From JAVVHH01 sp965199665 (GTDB lineage Bacteria > Pseudomonadota > Alphaproteobacteria > Acetobacterales > Acetobacteraceae): a DNA stretch of 64,000 bases. Below, one piece after another: positions 24,826 through 33,703 of this stretch. The notes below the pieces were generated by a model. It saw only the letters and a program-made list of their open reading frames with translations. It had not been told where the DNA came from and did no database searches. A program made the translations under genes and the position numbers. The first letter of the stretch is position 1, and the number at the start of each line of letters is the position of its first letter. The stretch lies in contig OZ241208.1 of assembly GCA_965199665.1 (NCBI GenBank), positions 1,178,001 to 1,242,000 of the forward strand. Reading direction: 5' to 3'.

Positions 24826-25497
24826 ATGCCCGAACAACCGCCGGGTCAGCGCGGGCTGACCGTCAAACTCAAGACCGCGCGCGGCCGCACCACCGCGTCG
24901 CAGAAATGGCTGCAGCGCCAGCTCAACGATCCCTACGTGCGGGCGGCGCAGCAGCAGGGACTGCGGTCGCGCGCGGCGTTCAAGCTGATGGAGCTCGACG
25001 ACAAGCTGCATCTGCTCAAGCCCGGCAGCAGGGTGATCGACCTCGGCGCGGCGCCGGGCGGCTGGTCGCAGGTCGCGATCAAGCGCGGCGCCTCCGTCGT
25101 GGTCGGCGTGGACCTGCTCGAGGTCGACCCGGTGCAGGGGGCGACCATCCTGCTCGGTGACTTCACCGACGAGGCGATGCAGCGCCAGTTGCGCGACGCA
25201 ACCGGCGGGTCGGCCACCGTGGTGCTGTCCGACATGGCGCCCAACACGACCGGGCACAACGCGACGGACCACCTGCGCATCGTGGCGCTGGCCGAACAGG
25301 CATTCCTGTTCGCCATCGAGCTGCTGGAGCCCGGCGGCGCGTTCGTCGCCAAGGTGCTGCAGGGCGGCACGGAGAAGTCGATCCTGGATCCCATGAAGCG
25401 GCATTTCGCCCAGGTCCGGCACGCCAAGCCGTCGGCCAGCCGCAAGGAAAGCAGCGAGCTCTACGTGGTCGCCACCGGCTTCCGCGGCGGCGCCTAG
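24826..25497 (+). CDS. rlmE: 23S rRNA 2'-O-ribose methyltransferase RlmE (FtsJ/RrmJ)
   Basis: The product is 223 residues. SAM site: VIDLGAAPGGWSQVA (70-84). The catalytic tetrad K-D-K-E is complete: Lys53 (RAAFKLMELD), Asp136 (LSDMAPN), Lys176 (FVAKVLQGG) and Glu211 (ESSELYVVA). It methylates U2552 (E. coli numbering) in the A-site loop of 23S rRNA during late 50S assembly and is heat-shock linked in E. coli. It has a ~25-residue basic N-terminal extension. Its stop codon directly abuts that of the convergent gene (25497/25498). Confidence 0.95.
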   Translation: MPEQPPGQRGLTVKLKTARGRTTASQKWLQRQLNDPYVRAAQQQGLRSRAAFKLMELDDKLHLLKPGSRVIDLGAAPGGWSQVAIKRGASVVVGVDLLEVDPVQGATILLGDFTDEAMQRQLRDATGGSATVVLSDMAPNTTGHNATDHLRIVALAEQAFLFAIELLEPGGAFVAKVLQGGTEKSILDPMKRHFAQVRHAKPSASRKESSELYVVATGFRGGA

Positions 25498-26280
25498 TCA
25501 GTCTTCCGGCTTGCCGCCCTTGCGGGTGGTGGCGGTGCGGAGCTGCGCGATCGCGGCGTCAAGCGTGCGGAACTTGGTCGCGGCGTCGCTGAGCACGACC
25601 ACGATGCCCGACGCCTTGGACGGGTCGGAAATGCCGGACAGCAGCGTCGCGACGATCGTGAGGTCGTTGCCGGCCTTGGTCGAGCGGGCGTAGGCGGGCA
25701 GGTTGCGCACGTCGAGCCCTTCGCTGAGCTGGGCCCGGCAGGACGAGCGGGGACATGGGTTCGGCTTGTCGCCGTTGAACGACCAGGCCATGAGCAGCAC
25801 CTCGCCGGTGCCGACCGCCGGGCCGTCGAAGCCAGGCTTGCCGTAGCGCTCGAGCAGGTCGGCACGAACCTGCTGCATCGGCGGCGCGGCGGTCTCGTCG
25901 CGGAAGCTGAGTTGCCGGCTGACCTCGACGACGCCGTTGCCGGTGGTCGGCGTGCCGAACCAGACCACGATCTCGTCATTCTCCCGTTGCGCCGCGATCT
26001 TGGAGATGAAGGGCTGGCTGTGCGCGGTCACCCCGCGATTGTCCAAGCCGATATCGTCCTGGGTGACGACGGCGTTGCCGTAGGCCTTGGTCAGAATGTC
26101 GCGCACCGCGTCCGGCGTCATGCCGGGGGCGATGCCCAACAGCTCCAGCGGGCGGCCGGCGGGCTTGTAGATCGCCGGCTTGGCCACCGGGGTGAGCGCG
26201 ATCGGCGTCGCGGCGGCCCGGGCCACGCCGGGCGCGGGCGGGAGGAGGGCAAGGGCCAACAGCAAGACAGCGCACCGCAT
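25498..26280 (-). CDS. Secreted protein of unknown function
   Basis: The product is 260 residues with a signal peptide (MRCAVLLLALALLPPAPGVARA). I recognise no family. Visible features: LELLGIAPGMTPDAVRDILTKAYGN, which resembles the SmpA/BamE-like 'G.s.e.V...lG' start of small lipoproteins; VVWFGTPTTGNGVVEVSRQLSF; two Cys in PCPRSSC; and a C-terminal alpha/beta stretch DLTIVATLLSGISDPSKASGIVVVLSD. It ends in a basic tail. It is probably periplasmic. It diverges from guaB across 159 bases and abuts rlmE at its 3' end. Confidence 0.7.
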   Translation of the reverse strand: MRCAVLLLALALLPPAPGVARAAATPIALTPVAKPAIYKPAGRPLELLGIAPGMTPDAVRDILTKAYGNAVVTQDDIGLDNRGVTAHSQPFISKIAAQRENDEIVVWFGTPTTGNGVVEVSRQLSFRDETAAPPMQQVRADLLERYGKPGFDGPAVGTGEVLLMAWSFNGDKPNPCPRSSCRAQLSEGLDVRNLPAYARSTKAGNDLTIVATLLSGISDPSKASGIVVVLSDAATKFRTLDAAIAQLRTATTRKGGKPED

Positions 26281-26364
26281 TTCCCGAACTCCGGCGGCAC
26301 CGAGACCGCCGCCATGCCTACCGGCGCCCGTGCCCCCGGTCCAGCCGTTCTGCTGGCCGCCAGC

Positions 26365-26393
26365 TTGCGTTGCGGGGCCGGGCCGCCTATGTG
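26365..26393 (+). promoter_or_regulatory. Possible sigma-70 promoter of guaB
   Basis: TTGCGT (26365-26370) and TATGTG (26388-26393) are separated by exactly 17 bases in the divergent region upstream of guaB. This would give a leader of about 40 bases ending at the GGAGAGG ribosome-binding site. Confidence 0.3.
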
Positions 26394-26439
26394 GGCTCGC
26401 CAAGGTCTCATCGCTGGGGCCTGCGGAGAGGTTTCTGCC

Positions 26440-27951
26440 ATGGCGCCCGACACCGATATGCCGACTGTCTTCGCATCGCACGCGGCGGCGAGGGTGGAGG
26501 AAGCGCTGGCGTTCGACGACGTGCTCGTCGTGCCCAACTATTCGCAAGTCCTGCCCACGGCCGTTTCGACCGTGACGCGACTGACGCGGACCATCTCCCT
26601 GCGCATCCCGCTGGTCTCGTCGGCGATGGACACCGTCACGGAGTCGGCCATGGCGATCGCCATGGCCCAGCTGGGCGGCATCGGCGTGATCCACAAGAAC
26701 CTGGCCGTGGACGAGCAGGCCGCGCAGGTGCGCCGGGTCAAGAAATACGAATCCGGCATGGTGGTGAACCCGCTCACCATCCATCCGGATCAGACGTTGG
26801 CCGAGGCGCGCGCGATCCAGGCGATGCACCACATCAGCGGCTTTCCGGTCGTCGAGCGCGAGACCGGGCGGCTGGTCGGCATCCTGACCAACCGCGACCT
26901 CCGCTTCGCGACCGACCCCAACACGCGCATCTACGAGCTGATGACGCGCGACAACCTCATCACCGTGCCGTCCGAGGTGGATCGCGACGAGGCCAAGCAG
27001 CTGCTGCACCGGCACCGGATCGAAAAGCTGCTGGTGGTGGACGAGAACTACCGCTGCGTGGGGCTGATCACCGTCAAGGACATGGAGAAGGCGCAGGCGC
27101 ACCCGCTTGCCAACAAGGACGAGCTCGGCCGGCTCCGCGTGGCTGCCGCCACCGGCGTGGGCGAGGACGGGTTGCAGCGGGCGGAAGCGCTGGTCGCGGC
27201 CGAGGTGGACGTGATCGTCGTCGACACCGCGCACGGGCACTCGCAGGGCGTGCTCGGCGCAGTGGACCGGATCAAGCGTTTGTCCAACGCGACTCAGATC
27301 ATCGCCGGCAACGTGGCCACGCCCGAAGGCGCGCGGGCGCTGATCGAGGCGGGGGCGGATGCGGTCAAGATCGGCATCGGCCCGGGCTCGATCTGCACCA
27401 CCCGCGTGGTCGCCGGCGTCGGCGTGCCGCAGTTCAGCGCGGTGCTGGAGACGGCGGCCGCCTGCCGCGAGATGGGCGTGCCGGCGATCGCCGATGGCGG
27501 CATCCGCACCTCCGGCGACCTGGTCAAGGCGATCGGTGCCGGCGCGGATTGCGCCATGGTCGGCAGCCTGCTCGCCGGGACGGACGAGGCGCCGGGCGAG
27601 GTGTTCCTCTACCAGGGCCGCTCCTACAAATCCTATCGCGGCATGGGCAGCATCGGCGCCATGGCGCGCGGGTCGGCGGACCGGTACTTCCAGCAGGATA
27701 TCACGGACACGCTGAAGCTGGTGCCGGAAGGCATCGAAGGCCGGGTCGGCTACAAGGGGCCGGTGGCGGGCGTGGTGCACCAGTTGGTCGGCGGGTTGCG
27801 CGCCGGCATGGGCTATACCGGCAGCGCCGACATTGGCGATCTGCAGCGCAACTGCCGCTTCCGGCGGATCACCGGCGCCGGGCTGCGGGAAAGCCACGTC
27901 CACGACGTCGCGATCACGCGCGAGGCGCCGAACTACCGGCAGGAGAGCTGA
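26440..27951 (+). CDS. guaB: IMP dehydrogenase
   Basis: The product is 503 residues. It has the catalytic barrel start LAFDDVLVVPNYSQVLP, two CBS modules in the insert at about 100-215 (HHISGFPVVE and RIEKLLVVDE), the active-site loop IGPGSICTTRVVAGVG with the nucleophilic Cys near 320, SGGIR-type loop ADGGIRTSGD, YRGMGSIGAM, and the flap EGRVGYKGPV. It oxidises IMP to XMP with NAD+, the committed step to GMP. It heads a run that ends with guaA. ATG 26440 is preceded by GGAGAGG; ATG 26458 is an alternative. Confidence 0.97.
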   Translation: MAPDTDMPTVFASHAAARVEEALAFDDVLVVPNYSQVLPTAVSTVTRLTRTISLRIPLVSSAMDTVTESAMAIAMAQLGGIGVIHKNLAVDEQAAQVRRVKKYESGMVVNPLTIHPDQTLAEARAIQAMHHISGFPVVERETGRLVGILTNRDLRFATDPNTRIYELMTRDNLITVPSEVDRDEAKQLLHRHRIEKLLVVDENYRCVGLITVKDMEKAQAHPLANKDELGRLRVAAATGVGEDGLQRAEALVAAEVDVIVVDTAHGHSQGVLGAVDRIKRLSNATQIIAGNVATPEGARALIEAGADAVKIGIGPGSICTTRVVAGVGVPQFSAVLETAAACREMGVPAIADGGIRTSGDLVKAIGAGADCAMVGSLLAGTDEAPGEVFLYQGRSYKSYRGMGSIGAMARGSADRYFQQDITDTLKLVPEGIEGRVGYKGPVAGVVHQLVGGLRAGMGYTGSADIGDLQRNCRFRRITGAGLRESHVHDVAITREAPNYRQES

Positions 27952-27953
27952 GC

Positions 27954-28655
27954 TTGGCCGTCGAGGCCGTCGTCTTCGACGCATACGGGACGCTGCTGGA
28001 CGTCCATGCCGCCATGGCGCGGCACGCGGACCGGTTGCCGCCGGATTGGGAGCGGATCAGCGCGGAGTGGCGCACCAAGCAGCTCGAATACAGCTGGATC
28101 GCCACGCTGACCGGGCCGGGGCATTACCGCGACTTCTGGACGATCACGCAGGCCGCGCTGGACTACGTGCTCGCCCGGCACCGCATTGCCGATGCCGCGG
28201 TGCGGGAGGCGCTGCTGGGCAGCTATCGCGAGCTGCCGGCCTTCCCGGACGCCAAGCCGGCGCTCACCGCCCTGCGCGCAAGCGGCCTCAAGACGGCGAT
28301 CCTCTCCAACGGGGAGCCCGGCATGCTGGCGGACGCCGTGTCTGCCGCCGGGCTGGGCGATCTGCTGGACGCGGTGATCAGCGTGGACGAGTTGCGGACC
28401 TTCAAGCCGAGTGCCCCGGTTTACGCGCTGGCGGAAACGCCGCTCGGCGTGCCGATCGCACGGACCGGCTTCGTGTCGAGCAATGCGTGGGACGCGCAGG
28501 GCGCGGTGTCGGCCGGGTTCCGCGTATTCTGGTGCAACCGGTCGGGCAACCCGGCGGAATACGGCCTGGAACGCGACGCCACCGTCCTCGACGGACTCGA
28601 TGCGCTGGCGCCGGTGCTGACGGACGGCGCGCCGGCACAGGATCGGCCCGCCTGA
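27954..28655 (+). CDS. HAD-superfamily hydrolase, L-2-haloacid dehalogenase type
   Basis: The product is 233 residues, with TTG start 27954 two bases after guaB and AGGAGAG inside the guaB end. HAD motifs: VVFDAYGTLLDV (nucleophile Asp), ILSNGEPGML, FKPSAPVYALA (Lys), and the type II dehalogenase signature SSNAWDAQGAVSAGFRVFWCNR. The Arg in EWRTKQLEYSW matches the halide/carboxylate contact. L-2-haloacid dehalogenases turn 2-haloacids into D-2-hydroxyacids. Its place in the guaB-guaA run suggests it may have a housekeeping role instead. The next frame starts inside its stop (CTGA). Confidence 0.85.
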   Translation: MAVEAVVFDAYGTLLDVHAAMARHADRLPPDWERISAEWRTKQLEYSWIATLTGPGHYRDFWTITQAALDYVLARHRIADAAVREALLGSYRELPAFPDAKPALTALRASGLKTAILSNGEPGMLADAVSAAGLGDLLDAVISVDELRTFKPSAPVYALAETPLGVPIARTGFVSSNAWDAQGAVSAGFRVFWCNRSGNPAEYGLERDATVLDGLDALAPVLTDGAPAQDRPA

Positions 28656-29947
28656 CCCCCACCGCGCGCCTTTCCGCCGCCATCGAGCTGCTCGCGGAGA
28701 TCGAGGCGAGCCCGCGCCGCCCCGCCGACGCCGTCGCCAACGAGTTCTTCCGCAACCGGCGCTTCATCGGCGGCGGCGACCGCCGGGCCGTGAGCGACCG
28801 GGCCTGGCGCGTGCTGCGGCAGTGGCGCCGGCTGCGTTGGTGGCTCGAGCGCGGGGGCGCCCGGCCGACGGCACGGCTGCTGGTAGCGGCGTCCATGCTG
28901 TTCGAGAGCTGGGATCTCGGCGGGCTGCACAAGGCCTTCTCCGGCGGGCAATACGCCCCGGCCACGCTGATCCCCCCCGAAGCCGCCGTGCTGCGGCAGC
29001 TGGACGGGCACACGCTGGAGCATCCCGACATGCCGCTCGCCGTGCGGCTGGAGGTGCCGGACTGGCTGTTGCCGGCGTTGCAGGCGCGGTTCGGCGCCGC
29101 GATCGTGCCGGAAATGGTGGCCGCGCTGGAGCCGGCGACGTTGGACCTGCGGGTCAATCTCCTGGCCGGCACACTGGAGGCTGCGCAAGCCGCGCTGGCC
29201 GCCGAGCAGCTGGAGACGGTGCCGACGCCGCTCTCGCCCTGGGGCCTGCGGATCGAGGGGCGGCGCGCCGTGACGTCCGGCCCGGCATTCCAATCCGGCT
29301 TGGTGGAGATCCAGGACGAGGGCAGCCAGTTGGTGGCCGCCCTGGTCGGCGCGGGGCCGGACATGCGGGTGGTCGATTACTGCGCCGGCGCCGGCGGCAA
29401 GACGCTGGCGATGGCGATGACGATGAATAACCGCGGGCACATGGTCGCCTGCGACGTTTCGGCCTCGCGGCTGGATGGCGCGGTCCGCCGGCTGCGGCGC
29501 GCGGGCGTGCACAACGTGGAACGGCACTTGCTGGCGGCGGGCGACAAATGGGCCAAGCGCCGGGCTGGCGGGTTCGACCGCGTGCTGGTCGATGCGCCCT
29601 GCACCGGCACCGGCACCTGGCGCCGCAATCCCGATGCCCGCTACCGCTTGCGCGAGCAGGACCTGGCCGAGCTGTTGCCCAAGCAGGCATCGATCCTGGA
29701 CGCCGCCGCCCGGCTGGTGCGGCCCGGCGGGCGGCTGATCTACGCGACCTGTTCCCTGCTACCGGCCGAGAACGAGGCGCAGGTCGACGGCTTCCTGGGC
29801 CGCACCGAAGGCTTCCGCGTGATCCCGGCCGCCGAGGGCTGGACGTTGCCCACGCCGCCGCCGGGGCCCGGCCCCTTTCTGTCGCTTACCCCGCTGCAGA
29901 ATCGGACGGATGGATTCTTCGGCGCGGTGCTGGAGCGCGCGGCGTGA
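28652..29947 (+). CDS. RsmB/NOL1-type RNA (cytosine-5) methyltransferase, apparent CTG start
   Basis: The product is about 431 residues if started at CTG 28652, which overlaps the HAD stop as CTGA. The N-terminus then reads (M)TPTARLSAAIELLAEI, the expected start of the NusB-like RNA-binding domain. No ATG/GTG/TTG exists in frame near that point, and the next downstream one would remove about 45 conserved residues. Catalytic domain: VVDYCAGAGGKTLAMA (SAM), VDAPCTGTGTWRRNP (Cys) and YATCSLLPAENE (catalytic Cys). It makes m5C in 16S rRNA or another RNA. The following GNAT gene overlaps its end as GTGA. Family secure; start is inference. Confidence 0.85.
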   Translation: MTPTARLSAAIELLAEIEASPRRPADAVANEFFRNRRFIGGGDRRAVSDRAWRVLRQWRRLRWWLERGGARPTARLLVAASMLFESWDLGGLHKAFSGGQYAPATLIPPEAAVLRQLDGHTLEHPDMPLAVRLEVPDWLLPALQARFGAAIVPEMVAALEPATLDLRVNLLAGTLEAAQAALAAEQLETVPTPLSPWGLRIEGRRAVTSGPAFQSGLVEIQDEGSQLVAALVGAGPDMRVVDYCAGAGGKTLAMAMTMNNRGHMVACDVSASRLDGAVRRLRRAGVHNVERHLLAAGDKWAKRRAGGFDRVLVDAPCTGTGTWRRNPDARYRLREQDLAELLPKQASILDAAARLVRPGGRLIYATCSLLPAENEAQVDGFLGRTEGFRVIPAAEGWTLPTPPPGPGPFLSLTPLQNRTDGFFGAVLERAA

Positions 29948-30477
29948 TCGAGGTGCGTCCCGCCACGCTGCGCGATGCGGCCGGGATGGGCGGCGTGCAT
30001 GTCGGCGTGTGGCGCAACGCCTATGCCGGCATCCTGCCGGACGACTACCTGGCCAAGCTGTCGGCGCCGCGGCAGGCGGCCTACTACCAGCATGGGCTCG
30101 ACCGCGGACACACCGCGCTGGTCGCGGTCACGGGCGGGCGGGTGATCGGCTTCGCCACCATGGGCTTGTCCGGCGGCGTCGCGCTCGGCCAGTCCGAGAT
30201 CGAGACGCTCTACGTGGGCGACGACTGGCGCGACCAGGGCGTGGGCCGGCGCCTCATGACGCGGGCCGGCGCCGAGCTCGCCCGGCAAGGCGCGGCCAGC
30301 ACGTTCCTCTGGGTGCTGAGCGACAATCCGAGCCGGTGGTTCTACCAGCGCCTCGGCGGGCGGCGCACCGCGGTCGGCCACACCCATATCGCCGGCACGT
30401 CCATCCCCAAGACGGCTTATGTCTGGGACCCCATCAGCCTTCTCATCGACGCCACTGCCCCGCCCCGAGGTGACTGA
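29944..30477 (+). CDS. GNAT-family N-acetyltransferase
   Basis: The product is 177 residues; GTG start 29944 overlaps the methyltransferase stop. It has GNAT motifs: IEVRPATLRDAAGMGGVHVGVWRNAYAG at the N-terminus, beta-4 IETLYVGDDWRDQGVGRRLMTRA carrying the acetyl-CoA pyrophosphate loop (QGVGRR), and LWVLSDNPSRWFYQRLGGRRT. Such proteins acetylate small molecules or protein amines; the target cannot be told. It is translationally linked to the rRNA methyltransferase and followed 1 base later by the guaA start, so it belongs to the gua run. Confidence 0.85.
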   Translation: MIEVRPATLRDAAGMGGVHVGVWRNAYAGILPDDYLAKLSAPRQAAYYQHGLDRGHTALVAVTGGRVIGFATMGLSGGVALGQSEIETLYVGDDWRDQGVGRRLMTRAGAELARQGAASTFLWVLSDNPSRWFYQRLGGRRTAVGHTHIAGTSIPKTAYVWDPISLLIDATAPPRGD

Positions 30478-30478
30478 T

Positions 30479-32053
30479 TTGTCCCACTCCCACGATGCCG
30501 GCCCCGAGCACGACCGCGTTCTGATCCTCGATTTCGGCAGCCAGTTCACCCAGCTGATCGCCCGGCGCGTCCGCGAGAGCGGCGTGTATTGCGAAATCCT
30601 GCCCTTCACCGCCGACCCCGCCCGCATCGAGGCGTTCGCCCCGCGTGCCATCATCCTCTCCGGCGGCCCGGCCAGCGTGATCGGCGCGGAAAGCCCGCGC
30701 ATTCCGGACGTGGTGTTCGCCTCCGGCCTGCCCGTGCTCGGCATCTGCTACGGGCAGCAGGCGATGTGCGCGCAGCTGGGCGGCGAGGTGAGCCTGAGCG
30801 ATCACCAGGAATACGGCGCCGCCTCGGTCGAGGTGGTCGAGGATTGCACGCTGTTCCACGGCGCCTGGGAGCCCGGCGCGCGGGAGCGGGTGTGGATGAA
30901 CCATGGCGACCGGGTGACGCGGTTGCCGCCCGGTTTCCGCGTGGTGGCGGCGACGGAGGGGGCGCCGTTCGCCGCCATCGCCGACGACTCGCGGCGGTAC
31001 TACGGCGTGCAGTTCCACCCCGAAGTGCATCACACGCCGCACGGCCGGCAGTTGCTGCAGAACTTCACCCACCGCGTGGCCGGGCTTGCTGGCGGCTGGA
31101 GCATGAAGGGGTTCCGCGACGCGGAGATCGCCCGCATCCGCGCGCAGGTGGGGCAGGGCAGGGTGATCTGCGGCCTGTCCGGCGGCGTGGATAGCTCGGT
31201 GGCGGCCGCGATCATCCACGAGGCGATCGGAGACCAGCTCACCTGCATCTTCGTCGATTCCGGCCTGCTGCGGCAGGGCGAGGCCGAGGAGGTCGTCGCC
31301 ACCTGGCGCGGCCGGTTCAACATCAAGCTGGTGCATCGCGACGCCAGCGATCTGTTCCTCGCCGGGCTCGACGGCGTGACGGACCCGGAGACCAAGCGCA
31401 AGACGATCGGCCGGCTGTTCATCGACGTGTTCGAGGAAGAGGCGGCCAAGATCGGCGGCGCCGACTTCCTCGCCCAGGGCACGCTGTATCCGGACGTGAT
31501 CGAGAGCATCAGCGCCCATGGCGGGCCGAGTGCCACCATCAAGTCGCACCACAACGTGGGCGGCCTACCCGCGCACATGCGCATGCAGCTCGTGGAGCCG
31601 CTCCGGGAGCTGTTCAAGGACGAGGTGCGCGTGCTGGGCCGCGAATTGGGCGTGCCGGAGAACATCGTCGGCCGGCACCCGTTCCCCGGGCCCGGCCTCG
31701 CCATCCGCATCCCCGGCGCGATCACGCGGGAGCGGCTCGACATTCTGCGCCGGGCGGACGCGATCTACCTGGAGGAGATCCGCGCCGCCGGGCTGTACGA
31801 CGTGATCTGGCAGGCCTTTGCCGTGCTGCTCCCCGTCCGCACCGTGGGGGTGATGGGCGACGGACGGACGTACGACAACGCCTGCGCGCTCCGCGCCGTG
31901 ACCAGCGTCGATGGCATGACGGCGGAGGTCTACCCGTTCGACATCGCCTTCCTCGGCCGCGTCGCGACGCGGATCGTGAACGAGGTGCGCGGCATCAACC
32001 GCGTGACCTACGACATCACGAGCAAGCCGCCGGGCACGATCGAGTGGGAATGA
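30479..32053 (+). CDS. guaA: GMP synthase (glutamine-hydrolysing)
   Basis: The product is 524 residues. Amidotransferase domain: ILDFGSQFTQLIARRVRE, nucleophile Cys90 in GICYGQQAM, and His/Glu in FHPEVHHT. ATP pyrophosphatase P-loop SGGVDSS at about 234; C-terminal dimerisation domain ends KPPGTIEWE. It turns XMP into GMP. I take TTG 30479 as the start (SHSHDAGPEHDRVLILDF) with CGAGGTGA six bases upstream; GTG 30470 is possible. It completes the purine pair with guaB, with three RNA or small-molecule enzymes between them. Confidence 0.97.
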   Translation: MSHSHDAGPEHDRVLILDFGSQFTQLIARRVRESGVYCEILPFTADPARIEAFAPRAIILSGGPASVIGAESPRIPDVVFASGLPVLGICYGQQAMCAQLGGEVSLSDHQEYGAASVEVVEDCTLFHGAWEPGARERVWMNHGDRVTRLPPGFRVVAATEGAPFAAIADDSRRYYGVQFHPEVHHTPHGRQLLQNFTHRVAGLAGGWSMKGFRDAEIARIRAQVGQGRVICGLSGGVDSSVAAAIIHEAIGDQLTCIFVDSGLLRQGEAEEVVATWRGRFNIKLVHRDASDLFLAGLDGVTDPETKRKTIGRLFIDVFEEEAAKIGGADFLAQGTLYPDVIESISAHGGPSATIKSHHNVGGLPAHMRMQLVEPLRELFKDEVRVLGRELGVPENIVGRHPFPGPGLAIRIPGAITRERLDILRRADAIYLEEIRAAGLYDVIWQAFAVLLPVRTVGVMGDGRTYDNACALRAVTSVDGMTAEVYPFDIAFLGRVATRIVNEVRGINRVTYDITSKPPGTIEWE

Positions 32054-32071
32054 AGCGACCGGAGGCCTGAC

Positions 32072-33694
32072 GTGGAGACGATCGGCGGCGATCTACGGGA
32101 GATGCAGCGGACCCCGCTCGAGCCCGATCACGTCGCGGCGCTGAGGCGCGAAGGCCGGGTGGCCGAGTATCCCGCCGGGACGTTCCTCGCGCGCCCGGGC
32201 CAGCCGATCGACCGGTTCACCTATGTCGAGGACGGCGAGATCGAGGTCGTCGATCCCTTCACCGAGCAGCGCCGGTCGGCCACGTCGATCGGTCCGACCC
32301 AATTCATGGGCGAGATCGCTTTCCTGAACGGCGGCACCTCGTCGATGTCGATGCGCACCGCGCGGCCGACGCGCGTCATCGAGGTGCCGCGCGAGGCGAT
32401 GCTGCGGCTGATGGGGCAGATCCCGGAGATGTCGGACATCGTCATCACCGTGCTGTCCGCGCGGCGCCGGCGGCAGCTCAACGCCAAGGAAAGCGCCCTG
32501 GTGTTGATCGGCGAGGACGACGATCGCGCCGTCCGCCGCATCGCCGAGTTCGCCGGCCGCAACCGAATTCCCTACACCTCGCTCGAACTCGGCAGCCCGC
32601 AAGCGGCAGCGACGGCGGCGACCTGCATGCTCGAGCCGCAGCGTCCGGCGGTGATCTTCGGGCGCGGAACGGTCGTCGCCGATCCAACCCCGGAGAAGGT
32701 CGCACGGTTGCTCGGCCTCGATCTCGAGCTGTGCGACGACAAGCAGATCGACGTCCTGATCGTCGGCGGCGGCCCCGCGGGTGTCGCGGCCGCGGTCTAT
32801 GCCGGCGCGGAAGGACTATGCGCGCTGGTGTGCGAGGATATTGCCATCGGCGGCCAGGCCGGCACGTCGAGCCGAATCGAGAACTACATGGGCTTCCCGA
32901 CCGGCATCTCCGGCGGCGACCTGATCTGGCGGGGCGAGATCCAGGCGATGAAGTTCGGCACCCGCTTCGCGATGCCGCGCCGGGTCGCCAAGCTGGAACG
33001 GCTTGCGGATGGCGGCTTCTGCGCAACCTTCGACGGTGGACAGCGGGTGCGGGCCAAGGCGGTCGTCGTCGCCAGCGGGGTGCAATACCGCCGGCTGCCG
33101 ATCGACCGGCTGAACGAATTCGAGGGGGCCGGCATCTACTACGCGGCCACCGAGATGGAGACGCGCTTCTGCAAGGGTACCGAGGCCGTCATCATTGGCG
33201 GCGGCAATTCCGCTGGCCAGGCGGCGATGTTCCTCAGCCGCTCGGCAAGCCGGGTGCGCCTTCTCGTGCGTGGCCCCTCGCTGGCCAGCTCGATGTCGCA
33301 CTACCTCTCCAGCCGGCTCGAGGCCGACCCGGCCATCACCATCGAGTATGCCGCCGAAGTGGTTGCCCTGCGCGGGCAAGACCATCTGGAAGGCGTCACG
33401 GTGCGGGACGCCCAGAGCGGCCGGACGCATGACGTCGATACGCGCGCGCTGTTCATCATGGTGGGCGCGGCGCCGAATTCGGGGTGGCTTTCCGGTCTGG
33501 TGTCGCTCGATGCCAAGGGCTTCGTCCTCACCGGTCAGGATGCAGGGGGCAAGTCGCCGTTCGCCACCTCGCAACCCGGCATCTTTGCGGTCGGCGACGT
33601 CCGCGCCAACTCGGTCAAGCGGGTCGCCTCCGCAGTCGGCGAGGGGTCGGTGGTGATCTCGAAAGTGTGGGAGTTCGTGGACGCGAGCTTGTAG
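32072..33694 (+). CDS. Cyclic-nucleotide-domain/thioredoxin-like/thioredoxin-reductase-like fusion without CxxC
   Basis: The product is 540 residues, GTG start. Residues ~15-130 form a cyclic-nucleotide-binding-like beta roll (FMGEIAFLNGGTSS); the phosphate-binding Arg after GE is Ser here. Residues ~140-218 look like a thioredoxin/glutaredoxin-like module (RIPYTSLELGS, PAVIFGRGTVV). Residues 226-540 are a thioredoxin-reductase fold: FAD site VLIVGGGPAGVAAAVYA, NADPH site AVIIGGGNSAGQAA, and C-terminal FAVGDVRANSVKR. Where TrxR has CATC the sequence is AATE (358-361), so it cannot reduce thioredoxin by the normal route. It is probably an NAD(P)H-dependent flavoprotein with another acceptor, controlled by the N-terminal domain. 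Confidence 0.85.
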   Translation: METIGGDLREMQRTPLEPDHVAALRREGRVAEYPAGTFLARPGQPIDRFTYVEDGEIEVVDPFTEQRRSATSIGPTQFMGEIAFLNGGTSSMSMRTARPTRVIEVPREAMLRLMGQIPEMSDIVITVLSARRRRQLNAKESALVLIGEDDDRAVRRIAEFAGRNRIPYTSLELGSPQAAATAATCMLEPQRPAVIFGRGTVVADPTPEKVARLLGLDLELCDDKQIDVLIVGGGPAGVAAAVYAGAEGLCALVCEDIAIGGQAGTSSRIENYMGFPTGISGGDLIWRGEIQAMKFGTRFAMPRRVAKLERLADGGFCATFDGGQRVRAKAVVVASGVQYRRLPIDRLNEFEGAGIYYAATEMETRFCKGTEAVIIGGGNSAGQAAMFLSRSASRVRLLVRGPSLASSMSHYLSSRLEADPAITIEYAAEVVALRGQDHLEGVTVRDAQSGRTHDVDTRALFIMVGAAPNSGWLSGLVSLDAKGFVLTGQDAGGKSPFATSQPGIFAVGDVRANSVKRVASAVGEGSVVISKVWEFVDASL

Positions 33695-33703
33695 GGTCGA
33701 TCC

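Noticed and set aside
27833..28651. Upstream in-frame extension of the RsmB-type gene
   Set aside because: It would read through the whole HAD gene in another frame; the residues are Arg/Gly/Ala-rich with no similarity to the family.
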